A stretch of 64,000 bases of DNA from Candidatus Methanomethylophilus sp. 1R26 (GCF_001481295.1 NZ_LOPS01000037.1:41218-105217), one strand, 5' to 3'; positions 47,136-57,017 are shown, counted from the stretch's first letter. The notes: a model not told the origin generated them from the sequence alone. Translations and numbers: made by a program.

Positions 47136-49859
47136 TCAGCAGGCGAAATAACCCTTGGTTTTGAGCATGTGCCTCTTGATGAGATGGGCCCCGGTGAAGT
47201 AGACCGCTCCGATGAACGGCATCCAAAGCAGGGCCCAGAGCGGGATCGACAGCAGGTCGGTGCATCCGGAGATAGCCTCCCACAGCGGGGTTATGAACGG
47301 CAGCGACGTACCGACGGCCAGCGCCGCTATGGTGGTCACTATGAGGATCTTCGCGGAGCACGTCTGGAAGAACGGCAGGCTGTCCGTCCTCACGATGTGG
47401 ATCGCCCATACCTGCATCCAGAACTGCTCGATGAACCACATCGACTGGAAGAGCACGGCGACCGGCAGCAGGCTGTCTATGGAATCTAGCGGCTTGCCGG
47501 AGAGGACGGCCTCGGAGGCGTTCGTGAAGTCGTAGCCGTCGGGCGAGATGCCGACGGCGGGCATGACCACGAACACGAAGAAGGTCCAGGACAGGAGGTC
47601 CGTGACCACGCACATCGGCCCGTAGCGGTACATGACGTTCCAGAGGTTCTCCGGGTCCCATTTCCTCGGTCTCTCGACGAACTTGTCTTCGACCTTGTCC
47701 ATGCAGATGAACAGGCAGGCGATGTCATTGATGAGGTTGAACACGAGGATCATGGCCGCGCCCATGGGCTCGAAGTTGAACAGGATGGTCCCGATGATGA
47801 GGGAGATCATGTAACCGAAGTTGATCGAGGCGATCATCTTCACGTACTTGATCGAGTTGACGTAGACCTTCCTGCCCTCTATCGCCCCGGTGCGGAGGAT
47901 GTTGAGGTCCTTCTCCAGGAGGATCATGTCGGCGGCCTCCTTCGCGATGTCGGTGCCGGTGTCCACGGATATGCCGACATCGGCCGCGTTCATCGCTATG
48001 ACGTCGTTGATGCCGTCCCCGATGGCGCCGACCGTGTGGCCGTTGTCGCCCAGGGCGGTGACTATCCTCCCTTTGTCGTTGGGGTTGAGGCGGGCGAACA
48101 CGCAGCATTCCTCGACCTCCTTCCTGAGCTCCTCATCGCTCATGGAGGCGATCTGGGGCCCGACGAGGATCTTCCCGGTCGGTATCCCGATCTGGTCGCA
48201 GACGTACTTGGAGACGAACTCGTTGTCCCCGGAGAGCACCTTGACGTCGATCCCGCCCTCGCGGAGCTTGCCGATGGCCTCCTTGGCGGAGGGCTTGATG
48301 GGGTCGGTGAACACGATGAGTCCCTCGAGGATGAGGTCCTTCTCGTCGTCGGCGGTGAAGTCCTTCTTGGCAGGGTCTCCGGGGCGGGACGCGACTCCCA
48401 GGACGCGCATGCCGCGGGCGCTGTAGTCGCGGATGCTGTCGACGATCTCGTTCTTCTTCCGGTCGTCGAGAGGGCTGATGCCGCCGTTCTCGTCCTTGTA
48501 CCTGGTGGAGATCGAGAGGATCTCGGGCATGGCGCCCTTGGAGATGACGATCCTCCCCTCAGGCCCGTCGACCACCGCAGTGGCGCGCCGGCGGTTGAAG
48601 TCGAAGGGGACGTCGGCGACGTAGGCGTACTCGTCCCTTTCCTCGGTCAGGTACTCCTCCTCGGCGGTCTCGTCGAGTGTCCAGTCGATCTGGTTGGTCG
48701 CCGACATCAGGTTATGGGAGTTTATGCAGGCGAGGAGCCTCACGCGCTCGGAGGCCCTCCCTCCCGGATCGCTGCAGAAGTGGAGGCTGATGCTGTTCTG
48801 GGTCAGCGTCCCGGTCTTGTCGGAGCAGAGGACGTCCATGGCTCCGAAGTTCTGTATGGCCGTGACGTCCTTCACGATGACCTTCTTCCTGGCCATCTCG
48901 ATGGACCCCTTCGCGAGGTTGGCGGACACGATGGTCGGGAGCATCTCGGGCATCAGGCCGATGGCCAGGGACACCGAGTACTTCACCGCGTCAATGAGGT
49001 CGTCGGTGAGCTCGGTCTCGGTGTTGAAGTACCCGCGGATCATCATGATCGCGAACACGGCTGGGACCATGTACAGCATGATCTTGAGCAGGAGGTTGAC
49101 GATGGCCTTGCTCCCTTCGTCATAGGTTGTCGGAGGCTTCTTGGCGGACAGCCTGTCCGTCATCGCCCCGAGGACCGTGTCGTTCCCCACGGCGACGACC
49201 ATCGCCTCGGCGGACCCGCCGACGACGGCGGTGCCGGAGAACGCGAGGTTGTTGCAGCCGAGGACGGAATCCTCCTCCCCCAGCGATACCGGGTCAGACG
49301 ATTTGGTCTGGCTGTCGGCCTCGCCGGTGAGGACGGACTGGTCGACCTTCAGGTGGTTGGAGTCGATGATCCTGGCATCGGCGGGGATGATGTCCCCGGT
49401 GTCCAGGACGATGATGTCCCCGACGACTATCTCGCGGGACTCCACATCGGTCTCTATGCCGTCGCGGCGGACGGTGATCTCCGTGGTCACCATGCTTATC
49501 AGTGCGTCGGCGGCCCGGTTGTTGCGGTACTCCTGCACGAAAGTGACCACTCCGCTGATGATGATCAGCGACGTGAGGATGATGAAATAGATGATGTCGG
49601 GGTCGATGACCATCCAGAGGACGTCTATCGCCGCCAGAACGAGGATGAAGACGTTTGAGAACGCGTGAACGAGTCTCCTCAGGTTCTGGAAGCGGGGCCC
49701 CGCGGAAAGGACGTTGTTCCCGTATTTGACACGGGAAACGGTCGTCTCCTCGGCGCTCAGGCCGTCGGTATGGCTGCCGTACTCCCTGAGCACCTCCTCC
49801 GCAGTCTCGCCCGCCGCTCTCCTGAGCCTGTCCGTGGATGCAGCCTGACCTTCTACCAC
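47136..49859 (-). CDS. mgtA: Magnesium-transporting P-type ATPase
   Basis: 907-residue P3B-type ATPase. N-terminal cytosolic start, membrane pair (FSNVFILVLAAIDVLW, IIYFIILTSLIIISGVVTF), actuator motif VLTGEADS (TGEx), the phosphorylated Asp in LCSDKTGTLTQN, nucleotide-domain KGAMPEIL, VKVLSGDN, hinge GAIGDGINDVIAMNAAD, then six C-terminal membrane segments. NLINDIACLFICMDKVED and the large WFIEQFWMQVWAIHIVRTD region are typical of MgtA/MgtB. Begins with GTG at 49859. A GC-rich inverted repeat about 15-40 bases beyond its stop (about 47100-47125) may end the transcript. Intact. Confidence 0.94.
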   Translation of the reverse strand: MVEGQAASTDRLRRAAGETAEEVLREYGSHTDGLSAEETTVSRVKYGNNVLSAGPRFQNLRRLVHAFSNVFILVLAAIDVLWMVIDPDIIYFIILTSLIIISGVVTFVQEYRNNRAADALISMVTTEITVRRDGIETDVESREIVVGDIIVLDTGDIIPADARIIDSNHLKVDQSVLTGEADSQTKSSDPVSLGEEDSVLGCNNLAFSGTAVVGGSAEAMVVAVGNDTVLGAMTDRLSAKKPPTTYDEGSKAIVNLLLKIMLYMVPAVFAIMMIRGYFNTETELTDDLIDAVKYSVSLAIGLMPEMLPTIVSANLAKGSIEMARKKVIVKDVTAIQNFGAMDVLCSDKTGTLTQNSISLHFCSDPGGRASERVRLLACINSHNLMSATNQIDWTLDETAEEEYLTEERDEYAYVADVPFDFNRRRATAVVDGPEGRIVISKGAMPEILSISTRYKDENGGISPLDDRKKNEIVDSIRDYSARGMRVLGVASRPGDPAKKDFTADDEKDLILEGLIVFTDPIKPSAKEAIGKLREGGIDVKVLSGDNEFVSKYVCDQIGIPTGKILVGPQIASMSDEELRKEVEECCVFARLNPNDKGRIVTALGDNGHTVGAIGDGINDVIAMNAADVGISVDTGTDIAKEAADMILLEKDLNILRTGAIEGRKVYVNSIKYVKMIASINFGYMISLIIGTILFNFEPMGAAMILVFNLINDIACLFICMDKVEDKFVERPRKWDPENLWNVMYRYGPMCVVTDLLSWTFFVFVVMPAVGISPDGYDFTNASEAVLSGKPLDSIDSLLPVAVLFQSMWFIEQFWMQVWAIHIVRTDSLPFFQTCSAKILIVTTIAALAVGTSLPFITPLWEAISGCTDLLSIPLWALLWMPFIGAVYFTGAHLIKRHMLKTKGYFAC

Positions 49860-49962
49860 AGGTGGCCGAATGTCCTTATGATATTTATTTCAGGCCGACC
49901 CAGGGAAGGCCCTCTGACTGCAGAAGGCAATGATTTTATCGTTGTCCGACGATGGGGAAGCA

Positions 49963-50445
49963 ATGGTCCAGATAAGGGTAAGGGATTTGATGACGACCCA
50001 GGTCATCACTGTCAAGCCGACCGACACGGTCAGGCAGGCGGTCATAAAGATGGCTCTCGACAACGTCACCGGCGCACCGGTCGTCGACAACAGGAACCAT
50101 GTTCTGGGCCTCATAACCCAGACGGACATCCTCAAGCTCATCCTGCATTACCAGGATATGCTCGACAGGGCCGGCGAGGGCGACAAGATGCTCCTGCAGC
50201 CCCTCGACGAGAAGGAGTCCGACCCGGACGTCTCGGCCGTGAACCAGAAGTTCTCGGACATGAAGGTCTCGGACATCATGATCAGGTCCATCCTCTACAC
50301 CACCCCCGACGCGGAGGTCATAGAGGCGCTCAGGATCATGATGAAGATGGATGTGGGCAGGCTCCCGGTCCTGGAGCAGGGCGTCCTCGTCGGCACCGTC
50401 TCGCGCTCCGACGTCATATTCGCCATCTACAAGAAGAAGGCCTGA
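49963..50445 (+). CDS. CBS-domain pair protein
   Basis: 160 residues containing two CBS motifs: VRDLMTTQVITVKPTDTVRQ, GAPVVDNRNHVLGLITQTDI and, after an acidic insert, KVSDIMIRSILYTTPDAEVI, GRLPVLEQGVLVGTVSRSDV. Such pairs bind adenine nucleotides and act as energy sensors. ATG 49963 is used rather than the track-style start at 49930, because a TATA-like GATTTTATC (49931-49939) lies about 25 bases upstream. The neighbour downstream is an MBL hydrolase nine bases later. Confidence 0.88.
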   Translation: MVQIRVRDLMTTQVITVKPTDTVRQAVIKMALDNVTGAPVVDNRNHVLGLITQTDILKLILHYQDMLDRAGEGDKMLLQPLDEKESDPDVSAVNQKFSDMKVSDIMIRSILYTTPDAEVIEALRIMMKMDVGRLPVLEQGVLVGTVSRSDVIFAIYKKKA

Positions 50446-50454
50446 AGCCGGTTG

Positions 50455-51231
50455 ATGGATGTCCACGTTCTTTCCAGCGGCAGCCACGGCAATTGCACCG
50501 TCATCCGCCGCGATGACGAGGCCGTCATGGTGGACGACGGTCTCAGCGGACGCATGACCCAGCGCATGCTGGATTACGAGGGCATAGACGGGAAGGAGAT
50601 CAAGGCCATACTCCTCACGCATGAGCACCACGACCATGCCCAGGGGGCCGGCGTCACCGCCAGGAAGCTGGGCATCCCCATATATTCCACGGTCGGGACC
50701 TTCATGAACTTCGACCACGGGGACGGGGTGGACTTCCATCCGTTCTCCGTATCCGGTTCCTTCCCCCTCTGCGGGATGGAGATCGCTCCCCTCCCCACCA
50801 ACCACGATGCCGCCGAGCCCTGCGCGTTCCGGATCTCCGAAGGGGACAGGAGCATCCTCTATGTCACGGACACTGGGAAGCTCAGCTTCCCCATCGAGGC
50901 CGCCCTCGCCGACGCGGACCTGGCGATCATCGAGGCCAATTACGATGCCCAGATGCTCCGCGACGGGTTCTACCCGGAGGCGACGAAACGGAGGATCGCC
51001 TCGAGCAACGGCCACATGAGCAACGTGCAGACGGCCGCCGCCATCAAGAGGACCGCCGGCAGCAAGGACCGGAGGATATTCCTGGCACATCTGAGCGAGA
51101 ACAACAACACCCCGGACGATGCCCGCCAGACCGTCTCCGATATCACCGGGATATCGCGTTTCCGGATAGACTGCCTCGAGTTCCGCCCCACCAGGGACAG
51201 GCCCGGGGACACCAGGCACCTCACTGTGTGA
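50455..51231 (+). CDS. MBL-fold hydrolase, YycJ/WalJ-like
   Basis: 258 residues starting DVHVLSSGSHGNCTVIRRDD, the SSGSxGN opening of the YycJ group. Zinc motif LLTHEHHDHAQGA, with later ligands in PLPTNHDAAEP, ILYVTDTGKL, IIEANYD and RIFLAHLSENNNTP. Relatives are exonuclease-like or regulatory MBL proteins; the exact role is unclear. ATG 50455 is one codon after an alternative TTG. Confidence 0.87.
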   Translation: MDVHVLSSGSHGNCTVIRRDDEAVMVDDGLSGRMTQRMLDYEGIDGKEIKAILLTHEHHDHAQGAGVTARKLGIPIYSTVGTFMNFDHGDGVDFHPFSVSGSFPLCGMEIAPLPTNHDAAEPCAFRISEGDRSILYVTDTGKLSFPIEAALADADLAIIEANYDAQMLRDGFYPEATKRRIASSNGHMSNVQTAAAIKRTAGSKDRRIFLAHLSENNNTPDDARQTVSDITGISRFRIDCLEFRPTRDRPGDTRHLTV

Positions 51232-51274
51232 AAGGGGCGGCGGCGCTCGCTGTGCGGGCACGGAGCGGTCCGGT

Positions 51275-52395
51275 TCATTTCGAGTATTTTATCTCCGCCG
51301 CGATGCCGGCCTGCACGAGAGGAAGTGCCAGGACGTCCGGCATGTACAGCACGTCGCCGTGCTTGAGTATGTAGGAGCGGTCCGGGCCGGCGATGGGCAT
51401 CGGCGCATCCTGCAGGATCCTGATGAGGGCGAGGTCGTTCCTGACCTTCTTCTTCCTGGGCGCTGCGGAGGCGGGCCTCATCGGCATGCCCATCTCCGCG
51501 TCCAGGGCCATCTCCTCGTCCGTGCCCTCCTCCTCATCCTCGTTCCCTCCCTCGGGGACGGCCTCCGCGCCGGGGCGTCATGGACCTGCGCCGCCGGGAG
51601 CGGGGAGGGAGCGCGCTGCGGAGGCGCCGAGGGCATGGCGGCCATCCTGTCGAGGCCGTCGTCTTCCGTGTCCTTTCCGTCATCAGGGATGTCCAGGTTC
51701 TCGTCGGGGGGATCGGCCGAAGGTTCTCCCCAGTCATCGGGTATCTCGGAGGCGGACGGAGACGGGGCCGGGGCGCTCCCGCGGACCTCAGGCGCTTTTC
51801 CGGAGCCGGCGGCGGGAGCCCCCCAGTCGTCAGGGATCTCCTCAGGCTCAGGCTCCGGCTTGCTGGGCTCAGGTTTCTTGATCGGCTCCCTGACAGGTTC
51901 TGAGGGCGGTATCGGGGACGGCGTCGGGAACCTGCCGTCGTTCGGCTCCGGCTTGCTGGGCTCCGGCATCTGTATGTCGGGAAGCCGGAAGGGCGCATTG
52001 CCGCTGAGCCTGTCGACCAGGCCGCGCATGTACTCGGCGCCCTTCAGGATGTTGTCGTAGAAGGCGCGCTCCTCCTTCGTCATCCTGGATATGTCTATGT
52101 CCCCTCCCATCGAGCCGCGGAGGGCCATCTTGGATATCTTGCCCAGGCGGAGGTCGACGATCGAGCGGGCGTGGTCCCTGGCCTTCTTCCTCTTGTCGTT
52201 GATGCCCTCGGCCAGAGGGGAATCGATGTCCTTGGCAAGTATGCTCTCGTACTCTGACTTGAGCTGTCTGATCAGGGCCGCCATGGCCGGATAGAGGTCC
52301 TTGCGGACCTCGGTCAGTGTTTTGGACTTGTGCTCGACGCGGAAGAGCTCGGAGATCTCATCGAACGTCATGGGCGAGTCCGCCAATAGGGACAT
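51275..52395 (-). CDS. GINS subunit (Gins51 type) with long Pro/acidic linker, one frameshift
   Basis: GINS joins MCM and the RecJ-like protein in the CMG-type helicase. Residues ~1-150 are the helical GINS A domain (TFDEISELFRVEHKSKTLTE, DLYPAMAALIRQLKSEYE, ARSIVDLRLGKISKMAL, MTKEERAFYDNILKGAEYM). A ~150-residue Pro/Glu/Asp-rich linker follows. After a lost base at about 51572 (CCGGCGCGG for CCGGCCGCGG) the C-terminal B domain appears: RKKKVRNDLALIRILQDAP, YILKHGDVLYMPDVLALPLV, QAGIAAEI. A-then-B order identifies Gins51. Corrected 373 residues, well above the usual ~200 because of the linker. Confidence 0.9.
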
Positions 52396-52504
52396 CTTGC
52401 GCCCGTCTCATGCGCCCGCGCGTTAAAATAATCTCCCACCTCCGGCCTGCGGCACCGGTTTTCCGCAGGAAACGGTAATATGCGTGCATGCAGATTGTGC
52501 CAGC

Positions 52505-52813
52505 ATGAGGATTTCGGACGTCAGCCGCAGGAGGCCGGACGGCCTCGAGATCGATGTCCTGGTCTCCCCCCGTTCGCCGAAACGCTGCCTGGACGGGTTC
52601 GATGAGTGGAGGAAGAGGCTCATCGTCAGGGTGCGCGCCCCTCCGGTCGGCGGGAAGGCCGACGAGGACGTATGCGGCCTCTTCTCGGAGATCGCCGGTT
52701 GCAGGTCCGAGATAACCGCCGGCATGACGTCCAGGCAGAAGACCGTGCTCGTCCGCGGGGATGCGGCGGATATCGAAGCGGCGCTGGAAAAAGCAACGGA
52801 AAGCGACCGCTGA
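52505..52813 (+). CDS. DUF167/YggU family protein
   Basis: 102 residues: RISDVSRRRPDGLEIDVLVS, RSPKRCLDGFDEWRKRLIVR, VRAPPVGGKADEDVCGLFSE, then ITAGMTSRQKTVLVRG. The APPVGGKAN-like box is the family signature. Function not established. TATA-like GGTAATATG about 30 bases before the ATG. Intact. Confidence 0.88.
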   Translation: MRISDVSRRRPDGLEIDVLVSPRSPKRCLDGFDEWRKRLIVRVRAPPVGGKADEDVCGLFSEIAGCRSEITAGMTSRQKTVLVRGDAADIEAALEKATESDR

Positions 52814-52903
52814 ACGGGTTATTGCCATGATGCAATCTGAATCCCGGATATCGCGTCAGCGAAAGCATTCCCGGGATACGGGGCCGGGCGGCAGGCGCTC
52901 GGC

Positions 52904-53003
52904 TCAGTAGTAGGTATAGGCGATGACGAGGGCGAAGACAATCGCCACTCCCATGATGGCGGCGATGATAGCGTGCCTCTTGTTGTCCGCAGAGACTTCC
53001 ATG
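52904..53003 (-). CDS. Possible 32-residue membrane miniprotein with a one-base insertion
   Basis: From ATG 53003 on the reverse strand the first seven codons read MEVSADN. If one A of the AAA at about 52980-52982 is an insertion, the frame continues KRHAIIAAIMGVAIVFALVI to AYTYY and TGA at 52904: a textbook single-span miniprotein. As printed, the frame is lost. A TATA-like GTTTAATAG on the reverse strand is about 25 bases before the ATG. Length is 100 bases, not a multiple of three, consistent with the insertion. Speculative but in line with the other miniproteins here. Confidence 0.4.
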
Positions 53004-53092
53004 CGCTCCCGTACGGCGAAGGGCTATTAAACATTTGACGGGTCTGCGCGCGACTGTAAGCATTATAGGGGGAGGACGGCATTACGGGACGG

Positions 53093-53720
53093 ATGAGAGG
53101 AAGGTTCGTGGTCCTGGAGGGGATCGACGGATCCGGCAAGACCACGCTGGCCCGCGGGCTGGCCGGGCTGGTCCCGGACGCATGGGTCACGTCGAGCCCA
53201 CCGACGGCCCGCTGGGCTCCGTTCTGCGCTTCGGATCGCTCGGGGACATACCCCCGGCGGCCGAGGCGCTGCTGTTCGCGGCCGACCGCGCCGTGCACAC
53301 CGAGCAGATCGAGAAGGTCCTGTCCGAAGGGCGCTGGGTCATCTGCGACAGGTACCTCGCGAGCACCGCGGCCTACCAGGCGGCCGCCATGGGCGAGGCC
53401 GCGACCGCGAATGGCTCGTCTCCATGCAGAAGCATTCGGTCACCGAGCCGGACCTGACGATCCTCCTCGACATGGACCCTGAGGAGAGCCTCGGAAGAGT
53501 GGAGGGGCGCGGGCTGGAGAGGAGCAGGTTCGAGAAGCTCGGCTACCTGCGCGCCGTCAGGGAAGAATACCTGAGGCTGGCCTCCGAGATGGGCTTTGAG
53601 ATCATAGACGCCTCAAAGGGCCGGGACGAGGTCCTGGCCAGGGCCGTCGAATTACTGAAACAGAAGGGAATATATGCATCCGAGCGAAGAGATCTACGCA
53701 GAGAAGAGCAACAAGCTTAG
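53093..53720 (+). CDS. tmk: Thymidylate kinase, two frameshifts
   Basis: Phosphorylates dTMP to dTDP. P-loop LEGIDGSGKTTLARGLAGL in the first frame; after a lost G at about 53197, EPTDGPLGSVLRFGSLGDIP, LLFAADRAVHTEQIEKVL and the DRY motif RWVICDRYLASTAAYQ; after a lost C at about 53404, MQKHSVTEPDLTILLDMDPE and the LID EGRGLERSRFEKLGYL. Corrected 209 residues, normal. It ends with TAG, one of only two such stops in the window, 47 bases into coaBC, so the exact end is uncertain. Confidence 0.9.
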
Positions 53721-54861
53721 CGGCAAGACCATCGTGCTGGGGATCACCGGGAGCATCGCTGCCGTCCAGTGCTTCTCGCTGATCCGCGAGCTCATCAGGA
53801 ACGGCGCCAAGGTCATCCCCGTGATGACCCCCGCCGCAGTGAAACTGGTCGCGCCGGACGCGCTCGAGTTCGCATCCGGGGTGAAACCGGTCACGGAGAT
53901 AACCGGGCAGACCGAGCACATCAAGTACCTCGGCGACCCGGCGGACGCCGATCTTTTCCTCGTCTACCCCGCTACCGCCAACACGGTCTCCAAGATGGCC
54001 AACGGCATCTGCGACACTCCGGTCACCACCATGGCCTCAGTGGCCCTGGGATCCGAGATCCCTGTGGCGGTCGCGCCCGCCATGCACGGGTACATGGAGG
54101 AGAACCCGACCGTGAAGAAGAACATCGCCGTCCTGAAGGAGATGGGGGTCAGCATCATCGGCCCGAGGGTCGTCGACGGCGTCGCCAAGGCCGCCTCGGT
54201 CTCGGAAGTTGTCGCCTGGGCGATCAAGCTGCTCTCGCACGATGACCTCTCCGGGAAGAAGATCCTCATCATCGGCGGCAGGAGCGAGGAGCCCCTCGAC
54301 TCCATGCGCCTGATCACCAACAGGTCCTCCGGGCTCATGGCCGTGTCCCTCGCCCAGCGTGCCTTCGAGCGCGGCGCCGGGGTCGAGCTGTGGATGGGCG
54401 CCAGCTCCGTCCCCGTCCCGGACTACATACCCACAAGGGAATACGAGACCGTCGCCGACCTCGTCTCCATGCTCCCGGACATCGACGCCGACGTGGTCAT
54501 CGTCCCGGCGGCCCTGGCCGATTTCACGCCCGAGGAGAAGTACGACGGGAAGATACCCAGCGGGAAGGGCTTCGAGATGAAGATGAAGCCCGTCCCCAAG
54601 GTCCTGCCCCTGATCAGGGAGAAGTGCGGGTTCGTCATCGGCTACAAGGCCGAATCGGGGCTCAGCCGCGACGAGCTGATCAAGAGGGCCAGGGGAAGGC
54701 TGGAGGAGTACGACCTCAGGGCCTGCGTGGCCAACGACGTCGATTCCGCCGGTAAGACCTCCGCCTCCATGATCCTGGTGACCAAGGACGGCGCGGATGA
54801 CATCACCGGTTCCAAGGCGGCCATCTCCGACTCCATCCTCAACTTCATCGCAAGGAACTGA
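53674..54861 (+). CDS. coaBC: Phosphopantothenoylcysteine synthetase/decarboxylase CoaBC (Dfp)
   Basis: Makes 4'-phosphopantetheine for CoA. 395 residues. CoaC half: VLGITGSIAAVQCFSLIREL (flavin site), VTPAAVKLVAPDALEF-type strand, DLFLVYPATANTVSKMANGI, VAPAMHGYMEENP. The usual catalytic His is in the HIKYLGDP stretch. CoaB half: GKKILIIGGRSEEPLDSMRL, ITNRSSGLMAVSLAQRAFER, VIVPAALADFTPEEKYDGKI and CVANDVDSAG. Intact. Pantoate kinase follows by one base, so two steps of the archaeal CoA route are in one operon. Confidence 0.95.
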   Translation: MHPSEEIYAEKSNKLSGKTIVLGITGSIAAVQCFSLIRELIRNGAKVIPVMTPAAVKLVAPDALEFASGVKPVTEITGQTEHIKYLGDPADADLFLVYPATANTVSKMANGICDTPVTTMASVALGSEIPVAVAPAMHGYMEENPTVKKNIAVLKEMGVSIIGPRVVDGVAKAASVSEVVAWAIKLLSHDDLSGKKILIIGGRSEEPLDSMRLITNRSSGLMAVSLAQRAFERGAGVELWMGASSVPVPDYIPTREYETVADLVSMLPDIDADVVIVPAALADFTPEEKYDGKIPSGKGFEMKMKPVPKVLPLIREKCGFVIGYKAESGLSRDELIKRARGRLEEYDLRACVANDVDSAGKTSASMILVTKDGADDITGSKAAISDSILNFIARN

Positions 54862-54862
54862 G

Positions 54863-55731
54863 ATGCCTTCCGCCTACTGCCCGGGGCACATAACCTGCAT
54901 CTTCAGGCCGTGCGCGGGCAGCGAGGAGACGGACCTCCTCAAGATCGGCTCGGTGGGCGTCGGCATCCGCATCTCCCTCGGCGCCGAGGCTACCTTGGAG
55001 GAGCGCTCCGACGGGAAGACTATCATCACCGTGGACGGGGAGGAAGGGGATTTCCCCGTGTCCCGCGCGGCCATGGCGCGCATGCTGCCGGGCCGCGGTT
55101 TCGAGCTCACGGTGAGGAACGGCGCGCCGACCGGCCAGGGTTTCGGGATGAGCGCCGCCGGGGCCGTGGCCGCCGCCCTCTGCGCCGCCGAGCTGAAAGG
55201 GGAGACCATGCAGGCCGCCTACGTCTCGGCGCATATCGCCGAGCTGATAGGCGGCGGAGGGCTGGGCGATGTCTCGGCCATAACCTGCCCCGCTCACGTG
55301 CCGGTGCGCGTCCGGCCGGGCCTGCCTCCCGACGGAGAGGTCCGCGGGACGGGCATAAAACTGCCGAAGCTGGCACTTGCGGTCCTCGGGCCCAAGATGA
55401 ACACCGGGAAGATCCTCGTGAACCCGGCGAACTACGCCCGCATCGCTGCCGCCGGCATATCCTGCCTGGAGGCGTTCTCCGCCGATGAGAGCGGGGAGAA
55501 CCTCTTCAGGCAGTCCAATGCCTTCTCCTCGGCCACGGGGATCGAGGCCCCCGAGGTCTCGTCCGCGGTGGCTGAACTGAACTCCGCGGGCATACCCGCC
55601 GCCATGTGCATGCTCGGCAACAGCATCGTGGCCCAATGCGGGCCGGACGAGCTATCGGAGCTCCTCGGAGGGGTGCCGGCGATCGGGTGCTCTTCGACCG
55701 GAGCCTCCCGCACATCACTCGTAGAGGGTGA
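54863..55731 (+). CDS. Pantoate kinase (GHMP family), one frameshift near the end
   Basis: Phosphorylates pantoate in the archaeal CoA pathway (PoK). 289 residues after correction: PSAYCPGHITCIFRPCAGSE, the GHMP ATP loop NGAPTGQGFGMSAAGAVAAA, AHIAELIGGGGLGDVSAIT, KLALAVLGPKMNTGKIL and AAMCMLGNSIVAQ. In the printed frame it runs far into the next gene; restoring one G at about 55701 (GGAGCCTCC for GGAGGCCTCC) gives STGGLPHITRRG and TGA 55729-55731, overlapping the convergent DUF357 gene tail-to-tail by 17 bases. Confidence 0.9.
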
Positions 55732-56020
55732 AGAGCCGGTCGTCCCCTCCGACGTCGAACAGGCCGATCCTGGCGCCGCAGTCGAGCCATCCGTGGGCAT
55801 AGTTGACGGCCGCGAAGGCGGTCACCAGGTCGCCGGTCTCCCTGAAGTGCTTGGCGTCGCTGTAGTAGGCCTGGGCCATCTCCATGAAGCTGTCCGCCAG
55901 GCGGCGGTTGAACGAACGCTCCGGCGCGGCGATCTTAATCTTCGCCAGGGCGCGCGCGGTGATGTCGAGGTACCTGTCGATCCTCTCGTCCGTTACGATG
56001 TTCTTGACCTCGTTCTCCAT
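55715..56020 (-). CDS. DUF357 family protein
   Basis: 101-residue archaeal conserved helical protein: VKNIVTDERIDRYLDITARA, FNRRLADSFMEMAQAYYSDA, FRETGDLVTAFAAVNYAHGW, LDCGARIGLFDVGGDDRLF. The family is helical-bundle-like and of unknown function. It converges on the pantoate kinase gene and is divergent from prs. Intact. Confidence 0.85.
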   Translation of the reverse strand: MENEVKNIVTDERIDRYLDITARALAKIKIAAPERSFNRRLADSFMEMAQAYYSDAKHFRETGDLVTAFAAVNYAHGWLDCGARIGLFDVGGDDRLFTLYE

Positions 56021-56091
56021 GCCTGCCCCATCGCTCAGCGCCGATAAAAATCCAGCCGGGCCCCGAGTCTCCCGCTCTCTATGTCAGGGCG

Positions 56092-56110
56092 ATGCGCGCG
56101 CATACGCGCG
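56092..56110. promoter_or_regulatory. 19-base alternating purine-pyrimidine tract upstream of prs
   Basis: ATGCGCGCGCATACGCGCG alternates without a break. It lies just before the TATA-like AATGTAATTAAG (56112-56123) of prs, and resembles the tract in the gyrB/thiC promoter. A Z-DNA-prone element is possible; so is chance in a GC-rich genome. Confidence 0.35.
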
Positions 56111-56144
56111 AAATGTAATTAAGGGCGGTGCGGATGGCGGATTC

Positions 56145-57017
56145 ATGATAATCGTAGGCGGGTCTGCATCGATGGACCTGGCCAAGGAACTGGCCTCCAT
56201 CCTCGAGTGCGACTACATCCAGGCGGCGACGACCTCCTTCCCAGACGGGGAGTGCTACACAAGGATCGACAGGGAATCCCTCGACGACGATGTCGTCATC
56301 GTGCAGACGACCTTCCCGGACAGTAAGCTCGTGGAGATGTTCCTCCTCCAGGATGCCGTCAGGAGGCTCGGAGCGAGGACCATCACCCTCGTCATCCCCT
56401 ATTTCGGGTACGCCAGGCAGGACAGGGTCTTCAAGCCCGGGGAGCCCGAGTCGGCCAAGGTCATGTGCCAGCACCTGGACATGAACTGCGACCGCGTGAT
56501 CACCGTCGATATCCACAAGGAGGCGATCCTGAACTACTTCAACCATCCCCACAAGGACATCAAGGCCGCCGCCGCCATCGCCGAGTACTTCAAGGCCAAG
56601 GGCATCGACATCGTCATGTCCCCCGACATCGGCGCCGCCGGGCGCGCGAAGATGGTCGGGGACTTCATGGGGCTCCCCTACGACCACCTGAACAAGACCC
56701 GCCTGTCCGGGACCGAGGTCCGCATCGCGCCCGCCGAGGCGGATGTGAAGGGGAAGAAGGTCCTCATCGTCGACGACATGATCTCCACCGGAGGGACCAT
56801 CGTCGCGGCCGCCGCGGCTCTAAGGGAAGCGGGCGCGGCCGGGATATCCGTCGCCTGCACCCACGGCCTGTTCCTGAACAACTCCCTCGAGAGGTTCACC
56901 GGCGCCTCGTTCGATTCGGTGCTGAGCTGCAACACGCTCAACAGCCCCGTCTCCCATATCTCCGTCGCCCGCCTGATCGCTGACGCGCTCAGGGAAGCCA
57001 AGGAAGGGAAGTGGTGA
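56145..57017 (+). CDS. prs: Ribose-phosphate pyrophosphokinase
   Basis: Makes PRPP for purine, pyrimidine and cofactor synthesis. 290 residues: IIVGGSASMDLAKELASILE, FPDGECYTRIDRES, VIVQTTFPDSKLVEMFLLQD, LVIPYFGYARQDRVFKPGEP, DRVITVDIHKEAILNYF and the PRPP loop KVLIVDDMISTGGTIVAAA. Archaeal class with a short flexible loop. ATG 56145 is used because the protein family starts at MIIVGGSA; upstream sequence is intergenic. proS begins within its last codons. Confidence 0.95.
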   Translation: MIIVGGSASMDLAKELASILECDYIQAATTSFPDGECYTRIDRESLDDDVVIVQTTFPDSKLVEMFLLQDAVRRLGARTITLVIPYFGYARQDRVFKPGEPESAKVMCQHLDMNCDRVITVDIHKEAILNYFNHPHKDIKAAAAIAEYFKAKGIDIVMSPDIGAAGRAKMVGDFMGLPYDHLNKTRLSGTEVRIAPAEADVKGKKVLIVDDMISTGGTIVAAAAALREAGAAGISVACTHGLFLNNSLERFTGASFDSVLSCNTLNSPVSHISVARLIADALREAKEGKW

